NCBI GenBank assembly: GCA_934636305.1
Contig: CAKUAM010000002.1
Span: forward strand, 1-57,122
DNA: 57,122 bases
Source: an uncultured Oscillospiraceae bacterium
Lineage (GTDB): Bacteria; Bacillota; Clostridia; Oscillospirales; Oscillospiraceae
Reading direction: 5' to 3'
Shown: positions 24,996 through 32,921 of the stretch, piece after piece
Layout: each line of letters starts with the position of its first letter
Position numbering within the stretch: the stretch's first letter is position 1
The notes under the pieces: generated by a model
Seen by the model: the letters and a program-made list of their open reading frames with translations, nothing else
Databases searched by the model: none
What the model was told of the DNA's origin: nothing
Position numbers and translations under genes: made by a program

Positions 24996-25838
24996 ATGGA
25001 ACAATCCAAACTGAAGGAACTTCAGCTGAATGCTGCCAAGGCGCGTCTGCTTGGCGTCCAGATGGTACATGACGCGGCGTCCGGCCATCCGGGCGGTTCG
25101 CTGAGCTGCATGGACGTGCTGACGTATCTGTACTTCGCTGAAATGCATGTTGATCCCAAGAACCCGCAGGATCCGGATCGTGACCGCTTCGTCATGTCGA
25201 AGGGCCACTGCTCCCCCGCTGTCTATCCGGTGCTGGCGCTGCGCGGCTTCTTCCCGGTTGAAAATCTCAAGATGTTCCGCAGCATCAATGGCCATATGTC
25301 CGGCCACGTGGAGATGCATTATAACCCCGGCGTTGACATGTCCACCGGCTCTCTCGGCCAGGGCGTGTCCGTTGCAGTCGGCATGGCGCTGGCTGGCAAG
25401 ACCAGCAAGAAGAACTACCGCGTCTATGCGATCCTGGGCGATGGCGAGCTGGCTGAGGGCCAGGTCTGGGAGGCCATGATGGCCGCAAACAAATATCACC
25501 TCGACAACTTCTGCGCCTGCGTGGATGTCAACGGCCTGCAGATCGACGGCGCAACGAAGGACGTTATGCCTACCGAGCCCCTCGACAAGAAGTTTGAGGC
25601 GTTCGGCTGCCATGTCATCAAGATTGACGGTCATGATTTCACGCAGATTGAGGCAGCCTACAAGGAGGCAGCCGAAACCAAGGGGCAGCCGACGGTGATC
25701 CTGGCCAAGACGGTCAAGGGCAAGGGCGTCAGCTTTATGGAGAATAACGCCGGCTGGCACGGCAAGGCGCCGAACGATGAGCAGTTTGCCCAGGCCAAGG
25801 CGGAGCTCGAAGCGCAGATCAAGGAACTGGAGGGTTAA
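24996..25838 (+). CDS. Transketolase, N-terminal (TPP-binding) subunit
   Basis: 280 residues, the first half of a split transketolase as found in many Clostridia and archaea. TPP binding is shown by ILGDGELAEGQVWEAMMAAN (GDG motif) and VDVNGLQIDG; SGHPGGSLSCMDVLTYLY and FVMSKGHCSPAVYPVLA are family motifs. It moves two-carbon units in the non-oxidative pentose phosphate pathway. An AAGGAAGG-type ribosome binding site precedes the ATG. It is followed after three bases by the second subunit. The 160 bases upstream hold a possible -10 (TATGAT, 24885-24890) without a good -35. Confidence 0.94.
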   Translation: MEQSKLKELQLNAAKARLLGVQMVHDAASGHPGGSLSCMDVLTYLYFAEMHVDPKNPQDPDRDRFVMSKGHCSPAVYPVLALRGFFPVENLKMFRSINGHMSGHVEMHYNPGVDMSTGSLGQGVSVAVGMALAGKTSKKNYRVYAILGDGELAEGQVWEAMMAANKYHLDNFCACVDVNGLQIDGATKDVMPTEPLDKKFEAFGCHVIKIDGHDFTQIEAAYKEAAETKGQPTVILAKTVKGKGVSFMENNAGWHGKAPNDEQFAQAKAELEAQIKELEG

Positions 25839-25841
25839 GAA

Positions 25842-26789
25842 ATGGCTGAGAAAATTGCAACCCGTGAAGCTTACGGCAAGGCGCTTGCAGCGCTGGCCGA
25901 TAAATATCCGGAGCTTGTCTGCTTTGACGCGGACCTCGCCGGCGCAACCATGTCCAAGTATTTCCTGGCTGCCTGCCCGGAACGCTTCTTCGATATGGGC
26001 ATTGCCGAGTGCGATATGGTCGGTGTTGCTGCCGGCATGAGCCTGTGCGGCTATAAGCCGTTCGTCAATACGTTTGCGATGTTTGCAGCTGGCCGCGCCT
26101 GGGAGCAGGTCCGCAACACCGTTGCTTACCCGCATCTGAATGTCAAGGTTGTCGGCAGCCACGGCGGCCTGTCCGTCGGCGAGGACGGCGCAACGCATCA
26201 GTGCATCGAGGATTTCGCAATTATGCGCGCGATCCCCGGTATGCTGGTTCTGTGCCCGTGCGACGGCAACGAGATGCGTCTGGCCGTTGAGGCGCTGGTA
26301 AACTATGAGGGCCCGGCCTATATGCGTCTGGGCAGGCTGGCTGTCGAGACAGTCACCGATGCAATCCCTGGCTACAAGTTTGAGCTGGGCAAGGGCGTCA
26401 CGCTGAAAGATGGCTCTGATGTGACCATCATTGCTACCGGCATGAATGTGCAGATGGCACTGGCTGCGGCAGAAAAGCTTGCAGCAGAGGGTGTCTCCGC
26501 GCGCGTGATCGATATGCACACCATCAAGCCCCTTGATACGGAGCTGGTTCTGAAGGCAGCGAAAGAGACCGGTGCGATCGTTACCTCCGAGGAGGCAAAC
26601 GTTCTGGGCGGTCTCGGCGCAGCGGTTTCCGAGTATCTGAGCGAAACGTACCCGGTCCCGGTTGTCCGCCATGGCGTGAACGATGAGTTTGGCCGCAGCG
26701 GCAAGGCACAGGCTGTGTTGGATGCATACGGCGTGAATGCCGACGGCATTGTCGCCAAGGCAAAGCAGGCGCTGGCCATGAAGAAGTAA
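25842..26789 (+). CDS. Transketolase, C-terminal subunit
   Basis: 315 residues, containing the pyrimidine-binding and C-terminal transketolase domains. MGIAECDMVGVAAGMSLCGY carries the Glu that activates TPP; SHGGLSVGEDGATHQCIEDF and the C-terminal VTSEEANVLGGLGAAVSEYL are typical. It forms the active enzyme with the preceding subunit (three-base gap). Three hairpins follow before the convergent pncB gene. Confidence 0.94.
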   Translation: MAEKIATREAYGKALAALADKYPELVCFDADLAGATMSKYFLAACPERFFDMGIAECDMVGVAAGMSLCGYKPFVNTFAMFAAGRAWEQVRNTVAYPHLNVKVVGSHGGLSVGEDGATHQCIEDFAIMRAIPGMLVLCPCDGNEMRLAVEALVNYEGPAYMRLGRLAVETVTDAIPGYKFELGKGVTLKDGSDVTIIATGMNVQMALAAAEKLAAEGVSARVIDMHTIKPLDTELVLKAAKETGAIVTSEEANVLGGLGAAVSEYLSETYPVPVVRHGVNDEFGRSGKAQAVLDAYGVNADGIVAKAKQALAMKK

Positions 26790-26809
26790 TCTGTTTTGAA
26801 CGTAACCCC

Positions 26810-26831
26810 CGGTATCGCAGCTGCGATACCG
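26810..26831. repeat. Perfect 22-base palindrome after the transketolase genes
   Basis: CGGTATCGCAG followed directly by its complement, 21 bases after the stop. It has no loop and no T-run, so it is a weak terminator candidate; it could be an mRNA 3'-end stabiliser or a binding site. Confidence 0.4.
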
Positions 26832-26843
26832 TAATCCCCTAAA

Positions 26844-26870
26844 GAAGCAGGCTCCAGGATTTGCTGCTTC
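26844..26870 (+). terminator. Weak terminator of the transketolase operon
   Basis: GAAGCAG pairs with CTGCTTC around a 13-base loop, followed by CTTTATA. The adjacent hairpin at 26882 is stronger. Confidence 0.45.
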
Positions 26871-26881
26871 CTTTATACAAT

Positions 26882-26917
26882 AAAAACTCCTTCGCCAGCC
26901 GGTGAAGGAGTTTTTTT
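26882..26917. terminator. Bidirectional terminator between transketolase and pncB
   Basis: AAAAACTCCTTCGCC pairs with GGTGAAGGAGTTTTT (one G-U), followed by T-runs on both strands. It serves the convergent transketolase operon and pncB. Confidence 0.85.
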
Positions 26918-26927
26918 GTTGAGAGCA

Positions 26928-28385
26928 TTATTTCCCGGCGCTGCTTTCATGCAGCAGATGGTCCTTGATATTCCAGAGCTTCTGGGACAGGTCTACATAG
27001 TAGGTGTGCGGGTTGTCAAAGCGTTTGACCTCATCCCACAGGGTATCCACCTGTTCGGCGCAGTAGCGCTGGATTTCATCCAGCTTCGGCAGCTTGTAGA
27101 CGAGCTCGCCATTTTTGAAAATCGGCACCAGCAGCTCCTTGGCCGTGAAATTATAGACGGTTTTGCGCTTCCACGTGGCCTGCGGATCAAAAATCTCCAG
27201 ATCACGGCTGGCATCAATCGTCTCGTCATAGACACACAGATAATCGGCGATGGCCTTGCCGGTGTCGTTGCCAAAGAGGCGGTAGACCTTTTTGAAGTGC
27301 GGATTTGTGATCTTGCCGACGTTTTCGCTGATTTTGATCTTGGGGATGATGTTTCCTGCCTCATCCTCAATGGCAATCAGCTTGTACACGCCGCCGAATA
27401 CGGCCTCGGACTTCGCGGTGATAAGCCGCTCACCGACACCGAACAGGTCAATCTGCGCACCCTGATTGAGAATGTCCTCGATGATGTATTCATCAAGGGA
27501 GTTGGAGCAGGAAATTTTGCAGCTCTGCCAGCCTGCCGCGTCGAGCATCTTCCGTGCCTTCTTGGTCAGGTATGTCATGTCGCCGGAGTCAAGACGGATG
27601 CCGCACTTTGTCAGCCCGCGTGGCTTTAAGACCTCGTCGAATACGCGGATGGCGTTGGGGATGCCGGAATGCAGTGTGTTATAGGTGTCAACCAGCAGTG
27701 TGGGATTGTCAGGATAGGTTTCACAGTAGGCCTTGAACGCGTCATACTCTGACGGGAACATCTGTACCCAGGAGTGGGCCATTGTGCCGCCGGCCGGAAC
27801 GCCGTAAAGCTGATCGGTCAGCGTGCAGGCGGTGCCCTTGCAGCCGCCGATATACGCTGCACGCGCACCGTCAACTGCGGCATCTACACCCTGCGCGCGG
27901 CGGGAGCCAAACTCCAGTACTGTCCGGCCTCTTGCGGCGCGGGTAACGCGGTTGGCTTTGGTGGCGATCAGACTCTGGTGGTTGAGTGTCAGCAGCAGGA
28001 AGGTTTCAACCAGCTGCGCCTGAATGGCAGGGGCGCGCACCGTCATAATCGGCTCACGCGGGAAGATCGGTGTGCCCTCCGGCACGGCCCAGATGTCCCC
28101 GGTAAAGCGGAAGCTGCGCAGATATTGCAGGAACCCCTCGTCAAACATCTTTCGTCCGCGGAGGTAGGCAATGTCCTCCTCGGTAAAATGAAGCTGCTGG
28201 ACATATTCAATGGCCTGCTCCAGACCGGCGGCGATGGCATAGCCGCCACCGTCCGGCACGCTGCGGAAGAAAATATCAAAATACGTGATGCGGTCCTGCA
28301 TGCCCTGAACGAAATAGCCATTGCCCATGGTGAGCTCATAATAATCGCAGAGCATGCTGAGGTTGGCGTTTTTATTGATATCCAT
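26928..28385 (-). CDS. pncB: Nicotinate phosphoribosyltransferase
   Basis: Converts nicotinate and PRPP to nicotinate mononucleotide in NAD salvage. 485 residues. DYYELTMGNGYF near the N-terminus, GTMAHSWVQMFP (the site of the regulatory His) and GIRLDSGDMTYLTKKAR are strong family motifs; RTVLEFGSRRAQG is the PRPP-side motif. The ATG at 28385 is chosen because GGGGGAC lies just upstream; a GTG at 28400 that follows directly on the upstream stop is the alternative. It is transcribed behind the CYTH gene. Confidence 0.93.
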   Translation of the reverse strand: MDINKNANLSMLCDYYELTMGNGYFVQGMQDRITYFDIFFRSVPDGGGYAIAAGLEQAIEYVQQLHFTEEDIAYLRGRKMFDEGFLQYLRSFRFTGDIWAVPEGTPIFPREPIMTVRAPAIQAQLVETFLLLTLNHQSLIATKANRVTRAARGRTVLEFGSRRAQGVDAAVDGARAAYIGGCKGTACTLTDQLYGVPAGGTMAHSWVQMFPSEYDAFKAYCETYPDNPTLLVDTYNTLHSGIPNAIRVFDEVLKPRGLTKCGIRLDSGDMTYLTKKARKMLDAAGWQSCKISCSNSLDEYIIEDILNQGAQIDLFGVGERLITAKSEAVFGGVYKLIAIEDEAGNIIPKIKISENVGKITNPHFKKVYRLFGNDTGKAIADYLCVYDETIDASRDLEIFDPQATWKRKTVYNFTAKELLVPIFKNGELVYKLPKLDEIQRYCAEQVDTLWDEVKRFDNPHTYYVDLSQKLWNIKDHLLHESSAGK

Positions 28386-28400
28386 GTCGGGGTCCCCCAC

Positions 28401-29000
28401 TTATGTTGTCAGCGCTCTGGCGCGCTGCAGCTTGCTGAGCGGCTGCTCGGCAAGGTGATATTTATCCATCAGCTGTTTGGCAAAGGCTGCAAGCTCCTGC
28501 TCACTGCCATCGGTCAGTTCCAGCTCCAGTTCGCACAGAAACTGCGTTTTTTCGCCGCCTGTCAGTGTCCCAAGATCACCGCAGACAGCGCAGCGCGTCT
28601 GCTCACTCAGCTGCAGCGACGCAGTGATGCGCGTGAATGCAGCGCCGCAGACCGGCAGCAGCTGCTCAGGATCAAGCGTCCCGATCTCTGCCGGCGCGCC
28701 GAGTGCTGCAAGCTTTGGCAGCGCTTCGTCGAGGTATTCACTCTCGCACTCCCATTCGCCGCGCGTATGGCCCTCGCTGGGCGTTTTCACGGTGATGACG
28801 CTGCGGTCGTTTTCCATGCGCAGACGCAGCATCCATTTGCGCTGGGCAAGCGCGGCGTCCTCTGTATCATAATAGGTTGTCTGCATCTTGATGAATGCAA
28901 AGGGCGATTGCTGCTTTTCGGCAATGAGCCTGTCGCAGAGAATGCAGTCGAGCAGCTGCAGATCGCCGACTTCCAGCTTGATTTCGGTTTCTTTTCCCAA
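28401..29000 (-). CDS. CYTH-domain protein (triphosphate tunnel metalloenzyme family)
   Basis: 199 residues. The N-terminal ExExK signature is ETEIKLEV, the hallmark of the CYTH/ThTPase superfamily, and alternating charged beta strands follow (TYYDTEDAALAQRKWMLRLR, SVITVKTPSEG), as in the tunnel fold that hydrolyses inorganic triphosphate or thiamine triphosphate. The exact substrate is not visible. It sits immediately before pncB on the same transcript and has its own promoter (29033-29061). Confidence 0.87.
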   Translation of the reverse strand: MGKETEIKLEVGDLQLLDCILCDRLIAEKQQSPFAFIKMQTTYYDTEDAALAQRKWMLRLRMENDRSVITVKTPSEGHTRGEWECESEYLDEALPKLAALGAPAEIGTLDPEQLLPVCGAAFTRITASLQLSEQTRCAVCGDLGTLTGGEKTQFLCELELELTDGSEQELAAFAKQLMDKYHLAEQPLSKLQRARALTT

Positions 29001-29032
29001 AATGAAAGCCGTCCTTTCGTCAGGTTTTCTTC

Positions 29033-29061
29033 ATTCTACGTCATTTTACCCACAAACGCAA
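29033..29061 (-). promoter_or_regulatory. Promoter of the CYTH-pncB operon
   Basis: Minus strand -35 TTGCGT, 17-base spacer, -10 TAGAAT, about 33 bases before the CYTH start. The rest of the 178-base gap to spoIIE shows no clear sigma-A promoter on the plus strand and no clear 0A box. Confidence 0.5.
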
Positions 29062-29178
29062 GCGCGCAGGCATGCAAAGTCGTTTTTTCTTTTCCCGGCT
29101 ATTTCCGGCGCCATTTCCCGACGGCGTTTTTCTGACCGTGGTGGTACACTGCGGCAAGAGGCGGAAGGAGGCGGCGCG

Positions 29179-31206
29179 ATGAGTGCGAAACATGCAGAGG
29201 ACCGACATCTTGTGCCGCGTGTCAGGCGGCTGTTGGAGCGTTATGCGCTGCTGCGGTATGGGCTGCAGGCAGTCGGGAGCTTCGGGTTTTGTCTGCTTCT
29301 GGCTGCAGCCCGAATCGATAGCCGCTGCCTGCCGCTGGCGCTGATCCCGGTGTGCGCGCTGCCGTTTGGGGTGGTGTCTGTCAGCGCCTATGCAGGCGCA
29401 CTTTTGGGCTATCTGCTGTTCTGGGGCGCAGGACAGGGCCTGGAGCCCATTGCAGCGGGCTTTTTACTGCTGGCGGGCAGCTGCCTGTTCCGCGATCTGC
29501 TGCCTGCACAAAGGCGCTGGTTCGCGCCGGCGGCAGCGGGCAGTGTGTATCTGCTGCTGGGAATTATTTTTGCGCTGCAGCAGGATAACGGCCTGCAGGC
29601 GGCGCTGCTGCTTCTGCTGCGGCTGGGGCTGCTGGTTGTGGGAAGCTGGGCACTGTCTCCGGCACAGCCGCGCCAGATCCGGCTGTGCGCGGCGGGGCTC
29701 TGCCTGTTGGCAGCGCTTGCCGGAATGGAGGGGACAATTTTTCCGCTGCTGGCTGTTGCGGCAGCGGTCTGTGTCTGCGTGCGGCACGCCGGCGGCGCGG
29801 AGGGAATGCTCCTTTGCGCAGTATGCGGCCTGACGCTGGATCTCTGCTGCATGCCGCAGCCGCCGCAGACCGCATGCTTCTGCCTGGCGGCGCTCAGCTG
29901 CCGGATGGGGGCGCCGCGGAAAATGGCGCAGGCGGCGCTGTTTGCCGGTGGGTATTTTGCCGCTGTCCTTTTCTGGGGAGGCGCGCATGCCGGATGGATG
30001 CTGGGGGCGCTGGCCGGCGCAATCGCGGCCTGTCTGGTGCCGGCGAGCATCCGGGTGGAGCCGCGGACGGCGCAGGCGGCGGTGCTTCTGCCGCAGACAA
30101 TCCGGCAGGCATCGCAGCTTCTGCAGACGATGGAAAGCTCCCTTTCCGGCGGGCAGACACACGAGGCGGGGCCAGCACCGGCACTTTTGTTTGACAGCGC
30201 GGCAGAGCGGATCTGCAGCAGCTGCGTCCGGCAGCAGGCCTGCTGGCAGGAGCGGGCGGACGAGACATACCAACTCCTTTCCAGCTGTGCCGACCGGATT
30301 ATACGCAGGGAGGAGCTGACTGCGGAGGATCTTCCGGCGCAGTTCCGGGCAATCTGCATCCGCGCGCCCGCGTTTGCTGCGGAGATCACGCGTGCGCTGC
30401 GCGCCCAGCGGATGCAGCTGCAGGCGCTTGCGCGGGCGGACGAGGCGCGGCGTGCCGCGGCAGCGGTCTATGGCCATCTGGCGCATTTGTTTGCTGCGCT
30501 GCAGGAAACGCGGGACCATGTGCCGCCGCGTAAGTTCGAGCTGGAGCTTGGCGTGCGTGCAATCGGCCTGCGTGGTGACCAGCTGAACGGCGACTGCGGG
30601 ACAAGCTTTTCCAGCGGCGGAACGCAGTTTGTCCTTTTGTGTGACGGGATGGGAACCGGCGCGGCAGCCCAGGCAGACGCCAGGCGGGCAATTGCCTGCC
30701 TGCAGCAGCTGCTGACGCTCGGCCTTGACGCGTCGGAGGCACTGCAGATGCTCAATGAGCTGTATATCCTGCGGGCAGACGGCTGCTTTGCCACCGTGGA
30801 TCTGCTGGCAATTGCGCTGGAGAGCGGCGACGGTACGCTCTATAAATGGGGCGCGGCTCCTTCATATCTGAAAAAGGGCGCAAGCGTCAAAAAAATAGGG
30901 ACAGCCTCACCGCCGCCCGGACTTGGTGTGGGAGAGGAACACCATGCCGAGTGCGTCAGGCTGTCCTTGCAGAGAGGAGAGCAGCTGGTGCTTACCACCG
31001 ACGGCGTGCCCGAGCAGTGCTGCGAACAGTATCTTCGCAGCTGCGGCGAGCTGCCGCCGCGGGAGCTTGCAGCCGGGGTTGTCGCATGCGCCAGCGAGTC
31101 AGAGCCGGACGACAGGACTGCTGTTGTTGTTACGCTGCGGTCTGTCGCCTTGCAGACACACCATACCACAAGGCGGGCGCAGAATCTGTCGAAATCGGGA
31201 GCATGA
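29179..31206 (+). CDS. spoIIE: Stage II sporulation protein E (PP2C phosphatase)
   Basis: 675 residues. About ten hydrophobic segments fill the first 330 residues, then a regulatory region with a cysteine-rich patch (ICSSCVRQQACWQE) and EELTAEDLPAQFRAICIRAP, then a C-terminal PP2C domain with LLCDGMGTGAAAQ (metal Asp near 489), LTTDGVPEQC and EPDDRTAVVV. SpoIIE localises to the asymmetric septum and dephosphorylates SpoIIAA to switch on sigma-F in the forespore. It is shorter than the Bacillus protein (about 827) because of fewer or shorter membrane and central segments. The ATG at 29179 has AAGGAGG. It is good evidence that the organism descends from spore-formers and probably sporulates. 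Confidence 0.92.
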   Translation: MSAKHAEDRHLVPRVRRLLERYALLRYGLQAVGSFGFCLLLAAARIDSRCLPLALIPVCALPFGVVSVSAYAGALLGYLLFWGAGQGLEPIAAGFLLLAGSCLFRDLLPAQRRWFAPAAAGSVYLLLGIIFALQQDNGLQAALLLLLRLGLLVVGSWALSPAQPRQIRLCAAGLCLLAALAGMEGTIFPLLAVAAAVCVCVRHAGGAEGMLLCAVCGLTLDLCCMPQPPQTACFCLAALSCRMGAPRKMAQAALFAGGYFAAVLFWGGAHAGWMLGALAGAIAACLVPASIRVEPRTAQAAVLLPQTIRQASQLLQTMESSLSGGQTHEAGPAPALLFDSAAERICSSCVRQQACWQERADETYQLLSSCADRIIRREELTAEDLPAQFRAICIRAPAFAAEITRALRAQRMQLQALARADEARRAAAAVYGHLAHLFAALQETRDHVPPRKFELELGVRAIGLRGDQLNGDCGTSFSSGGTQFVLLCDGMGTGAAAQADARRAIACLQQLLTLGLDASEALQMLNELYILRADGCFATVDLLAIALESGDGTLYKWGAAPSYLKKGASVKKIGTASPPPGLGVGEEHHAECVRLSLQRGEQLVLTTDGVPEQCCEQYLRSCGELPPRELAAGVVACASESEPDDRTAVVVTLRSVALQTHHTTRRAQNLSKSGA

Positions 31207-31241
31207 CACAAGATTTAGGGTAAAAATTATGGGAAAACACA

Positions 31242-31270
31242 AAATACCGACTCGAAACGAGTCGGTATTT
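31242..31270. terminator. Bidirectional hairpin between spoIIE and the small membrane protein
   Basis: AAATACCGACTCG and its perfect complement around an AAA loop, 13 base pairs, between convergent stops. T-rich ends lie on both strands. Confidence 0.75.
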
Positions 31271-31281
31271 CGCATATTCGG

Positions 31282-31551
31282 TCAAGCAAAGCTTCCAGAG
31301 CCAAGTCCGGTAACGCTCTGGAAAACCCCAAGCGCGGTCAGGACGATGGCCAGGATAATGGCCAGAATGTACACACAGAAATAGCTGCGGGCATAATTGC
31401 GGCGGTTGATATTTGCGCTGCCGATGGCATGGATAATCAGAAATACCCAGCCAACGACGGGCAATGCATATAAAAGCCCAAGCCCAAAATAGCTCCACGG
31501 AGACAGCGGCCGGTACGCCTCCGGCAGATGGTACTGTTCAAAATCATTCAT
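31282..31551 (-). CDS. Small two-helix membrane protein, unknown function
   Basis: 89 residues: a polar N-terminus MNDFEQYHLPEAYRPLSPWS, two membrane segments (about 21-42 and 58-80) separated by a conserved-looking loop SANINRRNYARSYF, and a short tail. I recall similar small proteins as widespread hypothetical proteins in Clostridia but know no function. It is 12 bases downstream of the galactokinase-like gene on the same strand, so it is likely in the same transcript. Confidence 0.7.
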   Translation of the reverse strand: MNDFEQYHLPEAYRPLSPWSYFGLGLLYALPVVGWVFLIIHAIGSANINRRNYARSYFCVYILAIILAIVLTALGVFQSVTGLGSGSFA

Positions 31552-31563
31552 AGTAAGTCCTCC

Positions 31564-32697
31564 TTATGCCAGACGGATGCCGCCCTGCTGCCGGATCTGC
31601 AGCACGTGGCAGCTGCCAGCGCCAAGCACAGACTCCATTGCAGTGCGGAACTGTGTAAGCTCTGCATCCGGAACAAAGGCAAGAATCGTACCGGCAAAGC
31701 CGCCGCCATGGACGCGGCAGGCGCCTCGGCCGCCAAGCTGCTTTTCGCAGGCAGCGAGTGCAAGCGCCATCTGCTGGTGCGCCTTTGCGCCGAAGGGGAT
31801 GACATTCTGCAGCAGCATCCACGACGACCGGCCGGAATCCCGCACACCCTGCAGGAATGCTTCAAAGTCGCCGCGGCGGATTGCCTGTACCTGCTGCTGG
31901 ACCCGGCGGTTCTCGTCAAAGAAATGCATCGCGCGCAGCGCGGCACGGTCGCCGGTCTGTTTGCGGATTGTGCCGAGTTTTGTGTAAAAAGCAGCTTCGT
32001 CGGCGTCACGCAGAACCTCAACACCCAGCTGCGACGCCACAGCGCGCATCTCCGCAGGGATGGCGGCGTATTCGTCGGTCAGATCGGCGTGGTCAGCGCC
32101 GGAGTCCAGAATACAAAGCGTATAGCCGCAGTGCGCGAAGTCAAACTCGACGCGCTCGACAATCGGCTTGGTCGGGTCGGCAAAGTCGATAAACACCAGC
32201 CCGCCGACGCTTGATGCGGTCTGATCCATCAGCCCGCACGGCTTGCCAAAGTAGACGTTTTCTGCGTATTGGCCAATCTGGGCGATTTCCACAGCGGACA
32301 GCATCTTCTCAAAGAACAGCTCATTGAGAATCGTGCCGATCAGCACCTCAAAGGCTGCCGACGAGGAAAGGCCGGAGCCGGGCAGTACCGTGGAACGAAC
32401 GCTGGCGTCAAAGCCCTGCAGCTGGCAGCCGCGCTGGGCAAATGCTGCCGCGACACCGCGGACAAGCGCAGCGGTCGTGTTTTTTTCTGATTCATGAATG
32501 GAAAGATCCCCAAGATCGATTGCAACGGGCGCATAGCCCTCAGACGCGACGCGGATGATTGAATCTGCCCGCAGCGTAACCTCAGCAACAGATTCCAGGC
32601 TGACAGCCGCAGCCAGAACGCAGCCGTGCTGGTGGTCCGTATGGTTGCCGCTGATTTCGGTACGTCCGGGGGCAGAGAAACGATAGATCTGGTTCAT
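31564..32697 (-). CDS. GHMP kinase, galactokinase family
   Basis: 377 residues. The galactokinase signature is present in altered form, APGRTEISGNHTDHQHGCVL (classic form GRVNLIGEHTDYN). The ATP-binding GHMP motif is LPGSGLSSSAAFEV, and the C-terminal motif is GGRGACRVHGGGFAGTILAF. It should phosphorylate C1 of galactose or a related sugar. No galT, galE or mro is nearby, and with the altered signature the substrate is uncertain. The ATG at 32697 has GGAGG nine bases upstream; the alternative ATG at 32706 abuts that site. Confidence 0.82.
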   Translation of the reverse strand: MNQIYRFSAPGRTEISGNHTDHQHGCVLAAAVSLESVAEVTLRADSIIRVASEGYAPVAIDLGDLSIHESEKNTTAALVRGVAAAFAQRGCQLQGFDASVRSTVLPGSGLSSSAAFEVLIGTILNELFFEKMLSAVEIAQIGQYAENVYFGKPCGLMDQTASSVGGLVFIDFADPTKPIVERVEFDFAHCGYTLCILDSGADHADLTDEYAAIPAEMRAVASQLGVEVLRDADEAAFYTKLGTIRKQTGDRAALRAMHFFDENRRVQQQVQAIRRGDFEAFLQGVRDSGRSSWMLLQNVIPFGAKAHQQMALALAACEKQLGGRGACRVHGGGFAGTILAFVPDAELTQFRTAMESVLGAGSCHVLQIRQQGGIRLA

Positions 32698-32750
32698 AAA
32701 AGCCATCCTCCGTGACTGGCCTGCCGCTTGCAGGTCAGTATTTTACTACC

Positions 32751-32779
32751 ATCATACTACACCGGAGGACAGACAGCAA
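32751..32779 (-). promoter_or_regulatory. Promoter of the galactokinase-like gene
   Basis: Minus strand -35 TTGCTG, 17-base spacer, -10 TATGAT. The leader contains a bulged hairpin (TGAC-CTGC with GCAG-GTCA, about 32712-32736) just before the ribosome binding site. Confidence 0.6.
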
Positions 32780-32882
32780 GGGAAAACTGAAAAACACGCT
32801 GGTAAGCACATCACCCATGACTTCGAGGGATATACCATACAAATAAAGCAAGAACGTATGACATTACCCGGAAACGCAAGAA

Positions 32883-32904
32883 GAGCCCGGCGAAAGCCGG
32901 GCTC
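32883..32904 (-). terminator. Terminator after pepD
   Basis: Nine-base perfect stem GAGCCCGGC with its complement and a tetraloop (GAAA on the plus strand), 18 bases beyond the pepD stop, followed on the minus strand by TTCTTG. Confidence 0.65.
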
Positions 32905-32921
32905 GGCATATTTGCAGGAGG

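Noticed and set aside
26810..26831. Attachment or replication site at the perfect palindrome
   Set aside because: A 22-base palindrome with no repeats, DnaA boxes or integrase nearby; more likely an mRNA 3' structure.
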